DNA from: JAOPZW01 sp963835295
Lineage (GTDB): Bacteria; Actinomycetota; Thermoleophilia; Solirubrobacterales; Solirubrobacteraceae
Reading direction: 5' to 3'
DNA length: 64,000 bases
Assembly (NCBI GenBank): GCA_963835295.1
Contig: CAWIEX010000012.1
Coordinates: 62,001-126,000 of the forward strand
The position numbers and the translations under genes were made by a program. A model generated the notes under the pieces. That model was not told where the DNA came from. It saw nothing but the letters and a program-made list of their open reading frames with translations, and did not search any database. This document shows, piece after piece, positions 1 through 7,848 of the stretch. Positions within the stretch are counted from its first letter, which is position 1, and each line of letters begins with the position of its first letter.

Positions 1-1781
1 TCGGGCAGGGCGAGGACGGTCGGCCCCTCGACCTCCTCGCCCGCCGGGGCGCCGAAGTCCACCGCCGGGGCGGGCAGCCGGCCCGTGACCCGGACGGTGA
101 CGAGCTCGACCTCGCCGTCGGGGTCGCGATGGCCGTAGCGCTCCTCGTGCAGCGCTTCGAAGCGCTCGCGCAGCTCGCGGCGCTGCGCGCCGCGGACGGT
201 GAGCTCGTGCGACTGGCCGCGGTAGCGCAGGTCCCAGGCCACCTCGACCTCGGGCTTGCCGCCCAGGGCCGCGCCGACCTCGTCGCGCAGCGCGTCGAGG
301 GGCGGGTCCGAGTCCTCATGGCCGAGGACGGTGCGCTGCGCGTCGGCGCGGCGGTCGGCGGCGGCCAGTCCGAGCGCGCTGAGCACGCCCGAGGCGCGGG
401 GGACGAGGATCTTCGTCATGCCGAGCTCCTCGGCGATGGCCGCGGCGTGCAGCGGCCCCGCGCCACCGAAGGCCAGCAGCGCGAAGCGCCGCGGGTCGAT
501 CCCGCGCTCGACGGTCATCACCCGCAGGGCGCGGACCATCTCGGCGTTGGCGACGCGCACGATCCCCTCGGCGCAGTCGCGCGCGTCGAGCCCCAGCTCG
601 CCCGCCAGCCGCTCGACGGCCGCGTGCGCCGCGTCGGCGTCGAGCTCCACGTCGCCCGCCAGCGGCACGTCGGCGCTCAGATGGCCGAGGACGAGGTTGG
701 CGTCGGTCACCGTCGGCTCCGTGCCGCCGCGCCCGTAGCACGCCGGTCCCGGGTCGGCGCCCGCGCTGCGCGGGCCGACCCGCAGCGCGCCACCGGGGTC
801 GCGCCAGCCGATGGAGCCTCCGCCGGCCCCGACGGTGTGGATGTCCACCATCGGCAGGGCCAGCGGCCGCCCGCCGACCTCGCGCCCCGTGGCCTCGCGC
901 ACGCGACCGCCCTCGACCACGCACACGTCGCACGACGTGCCGCCCATGTCGAAGCACAGCAGGTCGCGCTCGCCGCAGCGCTCGGCCAGCAGCGCCGCCG
1001 CCGCCGCGCCGCCGGCGGGGCCGCTGAGCACCGTCAGCGCCGCGTGGTCGGCCGCGACCTCGAGCCCGGCCAGTCCGCCGCTCGACTGCATGATCGCCGG
1101 GGTCGGCAGGCCCGCTTCGCGCGCGGAGTCCAGCAGGCGGCGCAGGTAGCGCGCGAGCAGGGGGGACAGGGCGGCGTCGACCTCGGTCGTCGCCGCGCGC
1201 TCGAACTCGCGGAAGGTGCCGACGACCTCGTGCGACAGCGACACCTGGACGCCGAGGCGCTCGCGCAGGGCCTCGCCGATCGCGCGCTCGTGGTCCGGGT
1301 GGCGATAGCTGTGCAGCAGGCAGACGGCGATCGCCTCGGGCTCGGCGCCCGCCACCGCGTCGACGAGCTCCTCGAGACTGCCCAGCGCTTCCAGCACGCC
1401 GTCGGGCCCGGTGCGCTCGCGCGCCGCGAAGCGCCGCTCGGGCGGCGTCAGCGGCGCGGGGTGCGCGGCGCACAGCCGGTACAGCTCGCGCCGGGCCTGG
1501 CGGCCGAGGGCGACGACGTCGGTGAAGCCGTCCGTGGCGACGAAGGCCGTGCGCGCCACGGTGCCCTCGAGCAGCGCGTTGGTCGCGACGGTCATGCCGT
1601 GGGCGAAGGCCTCGACCTCGCTCGCCTGCGCGCCGGCGTCCTGCAGCGCGCGCTCGACGGCGGCGATGACCCCGCGCGACTGGTCGTCGGGCGTCGTCGG
1701 CGCCTTGGCCGTGTGCACGACGCCGTCCGCGACGAGGACGGCATCCGTGAACGTGCCGCCCACGTCGACGCCCAGGAGCAT
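1..1781 (-). CDS. Hydantoinase/oxoprolinase family protein, HyuA-type subunit (3' end outside window)
   Basis: ATP-dependent ring-opening amidohydrolase of the HyuA/5-oxoprolinase family, acting in the cytoplasm on hydantoins, 5-oxoproline or similar cyclic amides; the substrate cannot be told from sequence. The frame is open for 593 codons down to the window edge, so the C-terminus is missing. The N-terminus carries the actin-like nucleotide motif GVDVGGTFTD (residues 4-13), and a second family motif, CFDMGGTSCDV, lies near residue 277. Family members are about 650-700 residues, so most of the protein is present. The start is an ATG 52 nt after the stop of the upstream gene, with a short hairpin between. 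A partner HyuB-type gene, if present, would lie beyond the left edge. Confidence 0.9.
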   Translation of the reverse strand, partial: MLLGVDVGGTFTDAVLVADGVVHTAKAPTTPDDQSRGVIAAVERALQDAGAQASEVEAFAHGMTVATNALLEGTVARTAFVATDGFTDVVALGRQARRELYRLCAAHPAPLTPPERRFAARERTGPDGVLEALGSLEELVDAVAGAEPEAIAVCLLHSYRHPDHERAIGEALRERLGVQVSLSHEVVGTFREFERAATTEVDAALSPLLARYLRRLLDSAREAGLPTPAIMQSSGGLAGLEVAADHAALTVLSGPAGGAAAAALLAERCGERDLLCFDMGGTSCDVCVVEGGRVREATGREVGGRPLALPMVDIHTVGAGGGSIGWRDPGGALRVGPRSAGADPGPACYGRGGTEPTVTDANLVLGHLSADVPLAGDVELDADAAHAAVERLAGELGLDARDCAEGIVRVANAEMVRALRVMTVERGIDPRRFALLAFGGAGPLHAAAIAEELGMTKILVPRASGVLSALGLAAADRRADAQRTVLGHEDSDPPLDALRDEVGAALGGKPEVEVAWDLRYRGQSHELTVRGAQRRELRERFEALHEERYGHRDPDGEVELVTVRVTGRLPAPAVDFGAPAGEEVEGPTVLALP

Positions 1782-1798
1782 CCGCGGACCCTAGATGA

Positions 1799-1823
1799 CG
1801 TCCGGTAGAGCCTCCACCGGACG
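1799..1823. repeat. Intercistronic 8-bp inverted repeat
   Basis: CGTCCGGT (1799-1806) and ACCGGACG (1816-1823) form perfect 8-bp arms with a 9-nt loop, between the stop of the Cys/His protein and the start of the hyuA-like gene, both leftward. No T-run follows in the leftward direction, so it may be a weak terminator, a processing site or an operator. Confidence 0.5.
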
Positions 1824-1833
1824 CTTTCTGCCG

Positions 1834-2274
1834 CTACGCGGCCAGCGGCTCGGCCATCGTCTCGGCGACGACCAGCTCGATCTCCTCGGTCTCGGCCAGA
1901 TGCTGATGCGACGGGCAGTAGCCGTTGTGATGCAGCGGCATCCGCTGGCACGCCGTGCCGCGGCGTGTCGTGGCGCGGCACTGCAGCGGCTGGCCGTGAA
2001 CGTCGAATCCGTTCTGGGGCATGCGATCCAGGACGTCGAGTGCACACTCCACGTATCCCTGCACGACGCGCCACACCCGTGGCTGGGCGTGCATGGGGAA
2101 GTGCGGCTTGATGTCCTGGAACAGGTAGCGCGCCGGGCGCGCGAAGTAGTGGCGATCGCCCACGAGGCGCTCGACGGTTGCCTCGCATGAGCGAAGCACC
2201 TGCTCGTGCGCGTCTCTACCGCCGTCGATGTCCGTCGACAGCTCCCGGTAGATCGCCCTGCTGACTTGGTACAT
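1834..2274 (-). CDS. Small Cys/His-motif protein of unknown function
   Basis: I do not recognise the N-terminal part of this 146-residue protein. Near residues 100-125 it has a compact metal-binding-like pattern: C-x6-GTAC-x9-GYCPSH, that is Cys, Cys, Cys and His with the glycine spacing seen in short 'CR..T..G..C...GYC..H' motifs scattered through bacterial hypothetical proteins. The frame could be extended upstream, but the extra part would cover a promoter-like region; the first sensible start is the ATG at 2274, with AGGAGG about 15 nt upstream. It lies between nadB and the hyuA-like gene, all leftward, with a 146-nt gap after nadB. A zinc-binding cytoplasmic protein is an inference from the Cys/His pattern. 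Confidence 0.6.
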   Translation of the reverse strand: MYQVSRAIYRELSTDIDGGRDAHEQVLRSCEATVERLVGDRHYFARPARYLFQDIKPHFPMHAQPRVWRVVQGYVECALDVLDRMPQNGFDVHGQPLQCRATTRRGTACQRMPLHHNGYCPSHQHLAETEEIELVVAETMAEPLAA

Positions 2275-2328
2275 GAGCTCCGACCATTTCCTCCTGTTAG
2301 GCCTTCCGTGCTCCTGGACCAGGGCGCG

Positions 2329-2355
2329 AGTATGGCCCGGCCGTGTGAAGGTCAA
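2329..2355 (-). promoter_or_regulatory. Possible promoter of the Cys/His protein
   Basis: On the minus strand TTGACC (2350-2355) is followed after 15 nt by CATACT (2329-2334), about 55 nt before the ATG. The spacer is short of the ideal 17 nt, so this is only a candidate. A small hairpin, GCGTT/AACGC (2377-2390), precedes it. Confidence 0.3.
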
Positions 2356-2420
2356 AACGCAGGCAGTGTTGAGTTCGCGTTAAGAAACGCAGCCGTTCAC
2401 CAGAACTGGCGGTGCTGGGC

Positions 2421-3875
2421 CTAGACCCAGCGCTCGAACTCGGGCTCGTCCGCGTCGCCGCGCGTGATCGAGTGGTGCAGGTCGAGGCTCGGGTCGGTGT
2501 CCGGGCAGTCCGAGCGCCGGTGGGCGCCGCGGCTCTCGGCCCGCAGCAGCGCGTGGCGGGCGATGAGGCGCGCAAGGGGGTGCGGGTCGTCGGTCAGCGC
2601 GCGCAGTCCCTCGGCGTCGCGCACCAGGCCGGCGTGGCGCCACAGCGCGTCGCGGGTCTCGCGGCTGGGCTGCTCGAGCGCTGGCGCCGCGGGCGGCTCG
2701 CCTGCCTCGCCGCGCGGCTCAGACAGGGCTGCCAGCGCGGCGCGCGCTCCGAAGACGAAGCACTCGCTGAGCGAGTTCGAGGCCAGCCGATTGGCGCCGT
2801 GCAGGCCCGTGCAGGCGCTCTCGCCGACCGCGTAGAGCCCGGGGACCGTGGTCGCGCCGTCGAGGTCGGCCACGACGCCGCCCATGCCGTAGTGCGCGGC
2901 CGGTGCCACCGGGACGAGCTCGGTCGCGGGATCGAGGCCCGCCTCGCGCAGGGCGCTGACGACGTTGGGGAACAGCGCCGGATCGACCGCGCGCATGTCG
3001 AGGTCGACGCTCGGCCGGCCGCTCTCGTCCATCTTCGACCAGATCGCCCGCGCCACCTCGTCGCGCGGCGCGAGCTCCTCGACGAAGCGCTCGCCGTCGG
3101 CGTCGAGCAGTGTGGCGCCCTCGCCGCGGATCGCCTCCGTGATGAGGAACCCCTCGCGGCCTTTGATGCCGGTCACCGCGGTCGGGTGGAACTGCATGAG
3201 CTCGAGGTCGGCGAGCGCCGCCCCGGCGCCGCGGGCCAGGAGCAGCCCGATGCCCAGCGAACCGGGCGGGTTGGTCGTGCGCTGCCACAGCGCGGCCGAG
3301 CCGCCGGTGGCGAGGATGACCGCGCGGGCGTGGATGGCGCGCCCGTCCTCGCACACGACGCCCACGCAGCGCCCGTCGCGCACCCACAGCGTGGCGGCGC
3401 GGGCGCCTTCGATGACGGTCAGGCCGGCCGTCTCGACCACGACAGCGGACAGCTGGCGCACGACGCGCCGGCCGGTGGCGCTGCCGCCGGCGTGGACGAC
3501 GCGCCGGCGCGAGTGGCCGCCCTCGAGGCCGAGGGCGAGGTTGCCGTGGCGGTCGGCGTCGAAGTGCACCCCGAGGCGCTCGAGATCGCCCACGGTGCGG
3601 GGGGCCTCGCGGCACAGCACGGTGGCGGCGCTCGTGCGCACGAGGTTGCGCCCGGCGCGCTCGGTGTCCTCGCGATGCAGGTCGGGCGAGTCGTCGGCGG
3701 CCAGCGCCGCCGCGAGGCCGCCCTGCGCCCAATAGCTCGCGGTGCGTGCGAGCGGCGTGGCGGAGACGAGCGCGACCCGGGCGCCGGTGCCGGCCGCCGT
3801 CAGGGCCGCGTAGAGGCCCGCGGCGCCCGCGCCGACCACTACCAGGTCGGTCTCGGTGCGCGCGGGGCCGGCCAT
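2421..3875 (-). CDS. nadB: L-aspartate oxidase
   Basis: FAD enzyme that oxidises L-aspartate to iminoaspartate, the first step of de novo NAD synthesis in the cytoplasm. The 484-residue product has the dinucleotide-binding motif VVVGAGAAGLYAA at residues 12-24, the SYWAQGGLAAAL segment and a flavoprotein C-terminal domain, matching the length and order of NadB rather than succinate dehydrogenase A. The ATG at 3875 places the FAD motif at the usual distance from the N-terminus; a longer frame upstream would run through the divergent deacetylase gene. nadA and nadC are not adjacent. A TACCGT hexamer 8 nt before the start suggests a leaderless transcript. Confidence 0.93.
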   Translation of the reverse strand: MAGPARTETDLVVVGAGAAGLYAALTAAGTGARVALVSATPLARTASYWAQGGLAAALAADDSPDLHREDTERAGRNLVRTSAATVLCREAPRTVGDLERLGVHFDADRHGNLALGLEGGHSRRRVVHAGGSATGRRVVRQLSAVVVETAGLTVIEGARAATLWVRDGRCVGVVCEDGRAIHARAVILATGGSAALWQRTTNPPGSLGIGLLLARGAGAALADLELMQFHPTAVTGIKGREGFLITEAIRGEGATLLDADGERFVEELAPRDEVARAIWSKMDESGRPSVDLDMRAVDPALFPNVVSALREAGLDPATELVPVAPAAHYGMGGVVADLDGATTVPGLYAVGESACTGLHGANRLASNSLSECFVFGARAALAALSEPRGEAGEPPAAPALEQPSRETRDALWRHAGLVRDAEGLRALTDDPHPLARLIARHALLRAESRGAHRRSDCPDTDPSLDLHHSITRGDADEPEFERWV

Positions 3876-3882
3876 GCGCCGG

Positions 3883-3889
3883 TACGGTA
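3883..3889. promoter_or_regulatory. Shared palindromic -10 element for nadB and the deacetylase gene
   Basis: Only 19 nt separate the two divergent start codons. They contain TACGGTA: TACGGT (3883-3888) lies 6 nt before the rightward ATG, and its reverse TACCGT (3884-3889) lies 8 nt before the leftward ATG. One element would serve both genes, with each -35 region inside the opposite coding sequence. Confidence 0.6.
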
Positions 3890-3894
3890 ACGAG

Positions 3895-4926
3895 ATGGCC
3901 GCACCGCTCCTGCTCCACCACCGTTCATCGCTGGAGCACGACACCGGTCCGAATCCCGAGCGCCCGGCCCGGATCGCCGCCATCGAGCGCGCCCTCGGCG
4001 AGCGCGACTGGCTGGGGTGGGACGTGCACCCGTCGCCGGTGGCCGAGCTCGAGACGATCTACGCCGTGCACCCGCCCGGCTACGTGCGGGGCATCGAGGA
4101 GCTGTGCGCGGCCGGCGGCGGCGCGCTGGACGCCGACACCGTCGTCTCCGAGCACTCCTACCGCGCCGCGCTGCACGCGGCCGGCGGCGCGGCGGGCGTC
4201 GTGGACGCGCTGCTGGGCGGCGACGGCCCGCGCCTGGGCGCGTCGCTGCACCGCCCGCCGGGACACCACGCGCTGCCGGCCCGCGCCATGGGGTTCTGCC
4301 TGTTCAACAACGTCGCGGTGGCCGCCCGGCGGGCGCTCGATCGCTGGGGCGCCGAGCGGGTGCTGATCCTCGACTGGGACGTCCACCACGGCAACGGGAC
4401 CAACGACATCTTCCATCGCGACCCCGACGTGCTCTACGTGAGCATCCACGAGTCGCCGCTGTATCCCGGGACGGGCCCCGCATCGGACACGGGCTCGGCG
4501 CCGGGGGAGGGCTACACCGTCAACCTGCCCGTGCCGGCCGGGTCCGGCGATGCGGCGTGGTGCTCGCTGGTCGAGCACGTCGTCGTCTCGCTCGGGCTCG
4601 AGTACCGGCCCGGCCTGATCCTGCTCTCGGCCGGCTTCGACGCGCACGTGCGCGATCCGCTGGCGGGCTGTCGGGTGACGCGCGACGGCTACGCGCAGAT
4701 GGCAGAGAGCATGCGCTGGCTGGCCGACGAGCTCGACGTGCCGCTCGGGGTGGTGCTCGAGGGCGGCTACGACCTCGAGGCGCTGGCCGAGTCGACGGTG
4801 GCGACCTTGGAGGCGGTCGGCGCCGAGGAGCCGGAGCACCCGGCCGTGACGCTGCACCCGCTGGCCGCGCAGGCCGCCGGCCGGCTGGCCGAGCGCTGGC
4901 CGCTGGTCGGCGCTGTCGCGGGCTAG
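3895..4926 (+). CDS. Histone deacetylase family protein (AcuC/HDAC-like deacetylase)
   Basis: Zinc hydrolase of the arginase/deacetylase fold that removes acyl groups from lysine or polyamines in the cytoplasm. The 343-residue protein shows the HDAC motifs in order: HRPPGHHA near residue 119, DWDVHHGNGT near 161, SAGFDAH near 247 and LEGGYDLEAL close to the C-terminus; the catalytic His pair and the zinc-binding Asp/His/Asp set are present. The upstream in-frame ATG at 3874 is possible, but the ATG at 3895 is preferred because TACGGT ends 6 nt before it. It is transcribed away from nadB and ends facing a large hairpin. The substrate (protein lysine or acetylpolyamine) is not evident. Confidence 0.88.
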   Translation: MAAPLLLHHRSSLEHDTGPNPERPARIAAIERALGERDWLGWDVHPSPVAELETIYAVHPPGYVRGIEELCAAGGGALDADTVVSEHSYRAALHAAGGAAGVVDALLGGDGPRLGASLHRPPGHHALPARAMGFCLFNNVAVAARRALDRWGAERVLILDWDVHHGNGTNDIFHRDPDVLYVSIHESPLYPGTGPASDTGSAPGEGYTVNLPVPAGSGDAAWCSLVEHVVVSLGLEYRPGLILLSAGFDAHVRDPLAGCRVTRDGYAQMAESMRWLADELDVPLGVVLEGGYDLEALAESTVATLEAVGAEEPEHPAVTLHPLAAQAAGRLAERWPLVGAVAG

Positions 4927-5002
4927 CGCTGGTCGCTCCATCGTCGGCGGCGACTGAACGCATCACCGAGGGAAGGTTGGCCTCTTGCCTGCAGCGGGAC
5001 CC

Positions 5003-5051
5003 GATCTGCCGCGGATTACCCTCGGAAACCGAGGGGAATCCGCGGCAGATC
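5003..5051. terminator. Very long hairpin between convergent genes
   Basis: Arms 5003-5025 and 5029-5051 pair at 22 of 23 positions (the mismatch is A5018/G5036) around an AAA loop. It lies between the stop of the rightward deacetylase gene and the stop of the leftward zinc-ribbon gene, so a two-way terminator is the simplest reading, although no T-run follows on either side. Confidence 0.6.
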
Positions 5052-5089
5052 AGCGCCGCGCCGCGACCCTCCCCGCACGGTGATGCTGT

Positions 5090-5572
5090 TCAGCCCGGCG
5101 GGTTGGTCTGATCGGTCGAGGTGCTCTGGCCGGTCGAGGTGCTCTGGCCGGTGCTCGTGGTGGTAGTGCCCGTGCCCGTCGTGGCGGTGGTCGCGGTGCC
5201 GGTGCCCGTGCTCGCGGTCCCTGGGGCCGCGGTGGTCGGCGCGGGCGCGGTGGCCGTGGGGGCGGGCTGAGCCGCAGCGGGCGGCTGGGCGGTCGTGGCC
5301 GACGGCGGTGGCGCCTGCGAGTTGACCGGCGCGGCGGGCTCGCTGTCGTTGGTCAGCGCCACGAAGGCCACGGCCAGCGCGATCCCGGCCAGCAGGACCA
5401 CGAGCGCGAGGACTGCCACGGGGGCGCGCCAGTTCGGCGTGGGGACAAGCCGCGTGCGGGCCGGAGCGCCGCATTCCAGGCACCACGACTGATCGGGGCC
5501 GATGCTCGTGCCGCAGCGCGGGCAGGCGACGGTGCCCGGGGCCGGCGGGGCGCCGGGCGGCGCGACGCTCAC
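5090..5572 (-). CDS. Zinc-ribbon membrane protein with Thr/Gly-rich tail
   Basis: Unrecognised 160-residue protein. It starts with a zinc ribbon (CPRCG...CLECG, residues 16-37), followed by one membrane segment (about 50-75, VAVLALVVLLAGIALAVAF) and an outward-facing tail rich in Ala, Pro, Thr and Gly, with TSTGQSTSTGQ-type repeats. The tail is partly built from two perfect 18-bp tandem copies (5113-5130 and 5131-5148). The GTG start overlaps the stop of the upstream zinc-ribbon gene as GTGA, so the two are probably translated together. The layout (cytoplasmic zinc ribbon, one membrane pass, extracytoplasmic low-complexity tail) suggests an envelope-associated role; no enzyme domain is visible. 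Confidence 0.7.
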   Translation of the reverse strand: MSVAPPGAPPAPGTVACPRCGTSIGPDQSWCLECGAPARTRLVPTPNWRAPVAVLALVVLLAGIALAVAFVALTNDSEPAAPVNSQAPPPSATTAQPPAAAQPAPTATAPAPTTAAPGTASTGTGTATTATTGTGTTTTSTGQSTSTGQSTSTDQTNPPG

Positions 5573-6519
5573 GGCTCGCGAGGCTCGCCGGTCGGCTGGG
5601 CGACCGCCTCGGCGTCGCCGTTGCCGGCGGTCGCGCCAGGCTGCTCGTCGGAGCGGCGCATGACCTCGGTCGGCTGCTCGCCGTCGGCGGGCGGGGCGGC
5701 GGCCTCCCCGCCGTCGGCGGGCGCCGGCGTCGGCGCCGAGACGGGCTCGGCCGCGCGCGGCGGCTCGGGCGCGGCGGGCGCGAACGGCGCGGGGACCGGC
5801 GGCTCGGGCGCCGGCGCCGACGGCTGCGGCTGCAGGTGCGCGGGCGCGGCCGGCTGGGCCGGGGGCGGCGGGGTGGCGGGAGCGGGCGGCGGCGCGCCGT
5901 CGCCACCGGGCAGGGTCACTGCCTCGCCCACCTCGGCGATCGCGCGCGGCCCGCTCACCGGCGTGCCGCACGACGGGCAGAAGCGCGCCTCGCTGCCGTG
6001 CAGCGCTCCGCAGCGCGAGCACACCGAGATCCCCGGCTCGCGCAGCTCGGTCAGCGGCCGGCGGTCGTCGAGCGCGTGCTCGAGCGCGCGCAGCTCGCCG
6101 TCGACCGCGACCAGCGCGTGGAGCTTGCCGTCGACGAGCGTGGTGTTGACGCGCGAGAAGCGGTGCTGGTCGAAGATGAGGCCGCCGAGGTCGCGGAAGC
6201 CCAGCTCGCGCACCCGGCGCAGGTAGCGCAGGCGCCGGCGCAGGCGGCCGCGCTGGCGGAAGCTCGGGCGGTCGGGGACGGGCTCCTGGCCGGCGGGGAC
6301 CTCGGTGCCCGGCGCGGGCTGCAGGACGGTCGGCTGCGCGGTCGAGCCCAGCTCGGCGGTCGGCGGCGCCTGGTCGGCGGCAGCACGAGGCGTGGGCGAC
6401 GACAGTCCCGCGGTGGGCTGCGCCTCGGTCGGCGCCTCCGGCGCGGCCTGCGTGGTGTCGACCCCGTTGGCCGGACGCTCGGAGCGCCGGCGGCGGATGG
6501 CGTGCAGCGGGCCCTTCAT
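5569..6519 (-). CDS. Zinc-ribbon protein with Pro/Ala-rich linkers
   Basis: Unrecognised 316-residue soluble protein. Residues 1-75 are low complexity; an Arg-rich stretch (RQRGRLRRRLRYLRRVRE) and a conserved-looking block (ELGFRDLGGLIFDQHRFSR) follow, then a zinc ribbon (CSRCGALHGSEARFCPSCG) near residue 170, then a long Pro/Ala/Glu tail. The Arg-rich helix next to a conserved block and a zinc ribbon could bind nucleic acid or a partner protein; this is inference. It starts with an ATG overlapping the glycosyltransferase stop (ATGA) and ends in a GTGA overlap with the membrane zinc-ribbon gene, giving a three-gene coupled unit. Confidence 0.7.
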   Translation of the reverse strand: MKGPLHAIRRRRSERPANGVDTTQAAPEAPTEAQPTAGLSSPTPRAAADQAPPTAELGSTAQPTVLQPAPGTEVPAGQEPVPDRPSFRQRGRLRRRLRYLRRVRELGFRDLGGLIFDQHRFSRVNTTLVDGKLHALVAVDGELRALEHALDDRRPLTELREPGISVCSRCGALHGSEARFCPSCGTPVSGPRAIAEVGEAVTLPGGDGAPPPAPATPPPPAQPAAPAHLQPQPSAPAPEPPVPAPFAPAAPEPPRAAEPVSAPTPAPADGGEAAAPPADGEQPTEVMRRSDEQPGATAGNGDAEAVAQPTGEPREP

Positions 6520-7472
6520 GCGGAAACGGCACCCGAACTTGGCGCCTCGACGGGCAACCGTAGCACCTCGCCCCAGGCCTCGAGCACGCGTCGCGCCATC
6601 TGCCGTGCCGACCACTGCGCGGCCCGCTCGCGGCCTTGCACCCGCGGGTCGGAGGCCTGCACGTGCCGCTCGGCGACGGCCCGCCACGCCTCGAGATCGA
6701 ATGGTGCGCACAGCGTCCCTGCCACCTCGTCCAGGGCCGCCGGGTGGACGCCGACCGGGGTCGCCAGCACCGGCACGTCGCAGGCGAGCGCCTCGAGCAC
6801 GGCCAGGCCGAAGCCCTCGTGCGCGGAGGGCACGAGGACGGCGTTGGCGGCGTTGACGTGGAGCGGCACCTCGAAGGGATGAACGCGCCCGAGCGTCAGG
6901 AGTCGCGTCTCACCCGCCACCTGTTGCGCGCGGTCGAAGCGCTTGACGGCCCGCGCCGGGTCGGCCGGGAAGAGCAGGCACGGCTCGTCGGGGTCGAGGT
7001 TCAGGCGCTCGCGCGCCTCGGCGCGCGGGATCGGCTCGAAGCGGTCGAGATCGACACCGCAGGGCAGGACGGCGACCTGCCGGCGCCCGCCGGCGCCGGG
7101 CACCTCTCGCGCCAGCTCGGGGCTGACCGCGGCGACGAGATCGACCAGCGGCAGCGCTGCGCGGGTGATCCGCCGCGAGCGCGGGTGGCGCAGGTCGGTG
7201 CCGTGGAGCGTCACCACGTGCGGCGCGCCGCGCAGCGCCAGCGCGGTCCAGGCCGTGAGCCCGAAGTGCGCGTGTATGACGTCGAAGCGCTCGCGGCCGT
7301 GCAGGCGGCGCAGAGCGCGCCCGGCGCGCAGGTAGCCGCCCGGCGGGAAGGCGAAGACCTCGACCTCGACGCCGTCGAGCTCGCGCAGGGCATCGACCTG
7401 GTCGCGCACGAAGCTCCCGAGCGCCGGCTCGGAAGCCGTCGGCCACATGTTCGTGACGATCAGGGCACGCAT
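6516..7472 (-). CDS. Glycosyltransferase family 4 protein
   Basis: Transfers a sugar from a nucleotide-sugar to an acceptor lipid, glycan or small molecule; the acceptor is unknown. The 318-residue product begins MRALIVTNMWPTASEP with an N-terminal acceptor domain (HAHFGLTAW near residue 70), a hinge (LPCGVDLDRF near 150) and the GT-B donor-site motif PSAHEGFGLAVLEALAC near 245, whose second Glu is the expected donor-binding residue. It is somewhat shorter than typical GT4 enzymes (about 370). It heads a leftward unit with two zinc-ribbon proteins, joined by an ATGA overlap. Confidence 0.85.
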   Translation of the reverse strand: MRALIVTNMWPTASEPALGSFVRDQVDALRELDGVEVEVFAFPPGGYLRAGRALRRLHGRERFDVIHAHFGLTAWTALALRGAPHVVTLHGTDLRHPRSRRITRAALPLVDLVAAVSPELAREVPGAGGRRQVAVLPCGVDLDRFEPIPRAEARERLNLDPDEPCLLFPADPARAVKRFDRAQQVAGETRLLTLGRVHPFEVPLHVNAANAVLVPSAHEGFGLAVLEALACDVPVLATPVGVHPAALDEVAGTLCAPFDLEAWRAVAERHVQASDPRVQGRERAAQWSARQMARRVLEAWGEVLRLPVEAPSSGAVSA

Positions 7473-7531
7473 TCGGGGGTGATTCTCCACGGTTGCCGTC
7501 TTTCGCCGTGACAGCCTCGCGCGGAGACTCG

Positions 7532-7551
7532 GTCGTGTTGTCAGACACGAC
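7532..7551. promoter_or_regulatory. Inverted repeat upstream of the pilin gene
   Basis: GTCGTGT (7532-7538) and ACACGAC (7545-7551) are perfect 7-bp arms around TGTCAG, ending 3 nt before the AGGAGG ribosome site of the pilin-like gene. It could be an operator in the divergent region or an mRNA hairpin next to the ribosome site. Confidence 0.4.
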
Positions 7552-7566
7552 TCGAGGAGGCATCGG

Positions 7567-7800
7567 ATGGGGTATCGGATCATGGGTCGCGCGCACGCAG
7601 CGGCGCTGTGGGCGCGCGGCCGGCTGGCGGGCGCGGCAGGGCAGGGGACGGTCGAGTACGTCGCCCTCATCCTGCTCGTCGCCGGGCTTTTTGCGACCGT
7701 CGTGCTCGCGGCGGGCGGCGTGAAGGGCAAGGGCATCGCTGACGCGGTGACCGAGAAGATCCGGTCGACGATCGAGGGGGTGGCGGCCAAGAAGGGCTGA
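7567..7800 (+). CDS. Flp/TadE-like pilin subunit (orphan)
   Basis: Small prepilin of the Flp/Tad type. The 77-residue protein has a short positive leader, the class III cleavage context AAGQGTVEYVALILLV (Gly before the cut, Glu at mature position 5) and one hydrophobic segment of about 20 residues, followed by a 30-residue polar tail. The start is fixed by AGGAGG (7555-7560), 6 nt before the ATG. No Tad ATPase, secretin or prepilin peptidase lies nearby, so the assembly machinery must be elsewhere or the protein serves another envelope role. Confidence 0.8.
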   Translation: MGYRIMGRAHAAALWARGRLAGAAGQGTVEYVALILLVAGLFATVVLAAGGVKGKGIADAVTEKIRSTIEGVAAKKG

Positions 7801-7848
7801 TCGCCGAGCCGAGGGTCGCGCGCGGCGCCGGGCGCCTACCATGGCGCC

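Noticed and set aside
129..1808. Long rightward open frame opposite the hyuA-like gene
   Set aside because: Composition is Arg/Ala/His-rich without motifs; the leftward frame encodes a clear HyuA protein. High GC makes long antisense frames common.
5113..5148. Perfect 18-bp tandem repeat as a regulatory repeat
   Set aside because: It lies inside the Thr/Gly/Ser-rich tail of a coding sequence and is explained by repeated codons.
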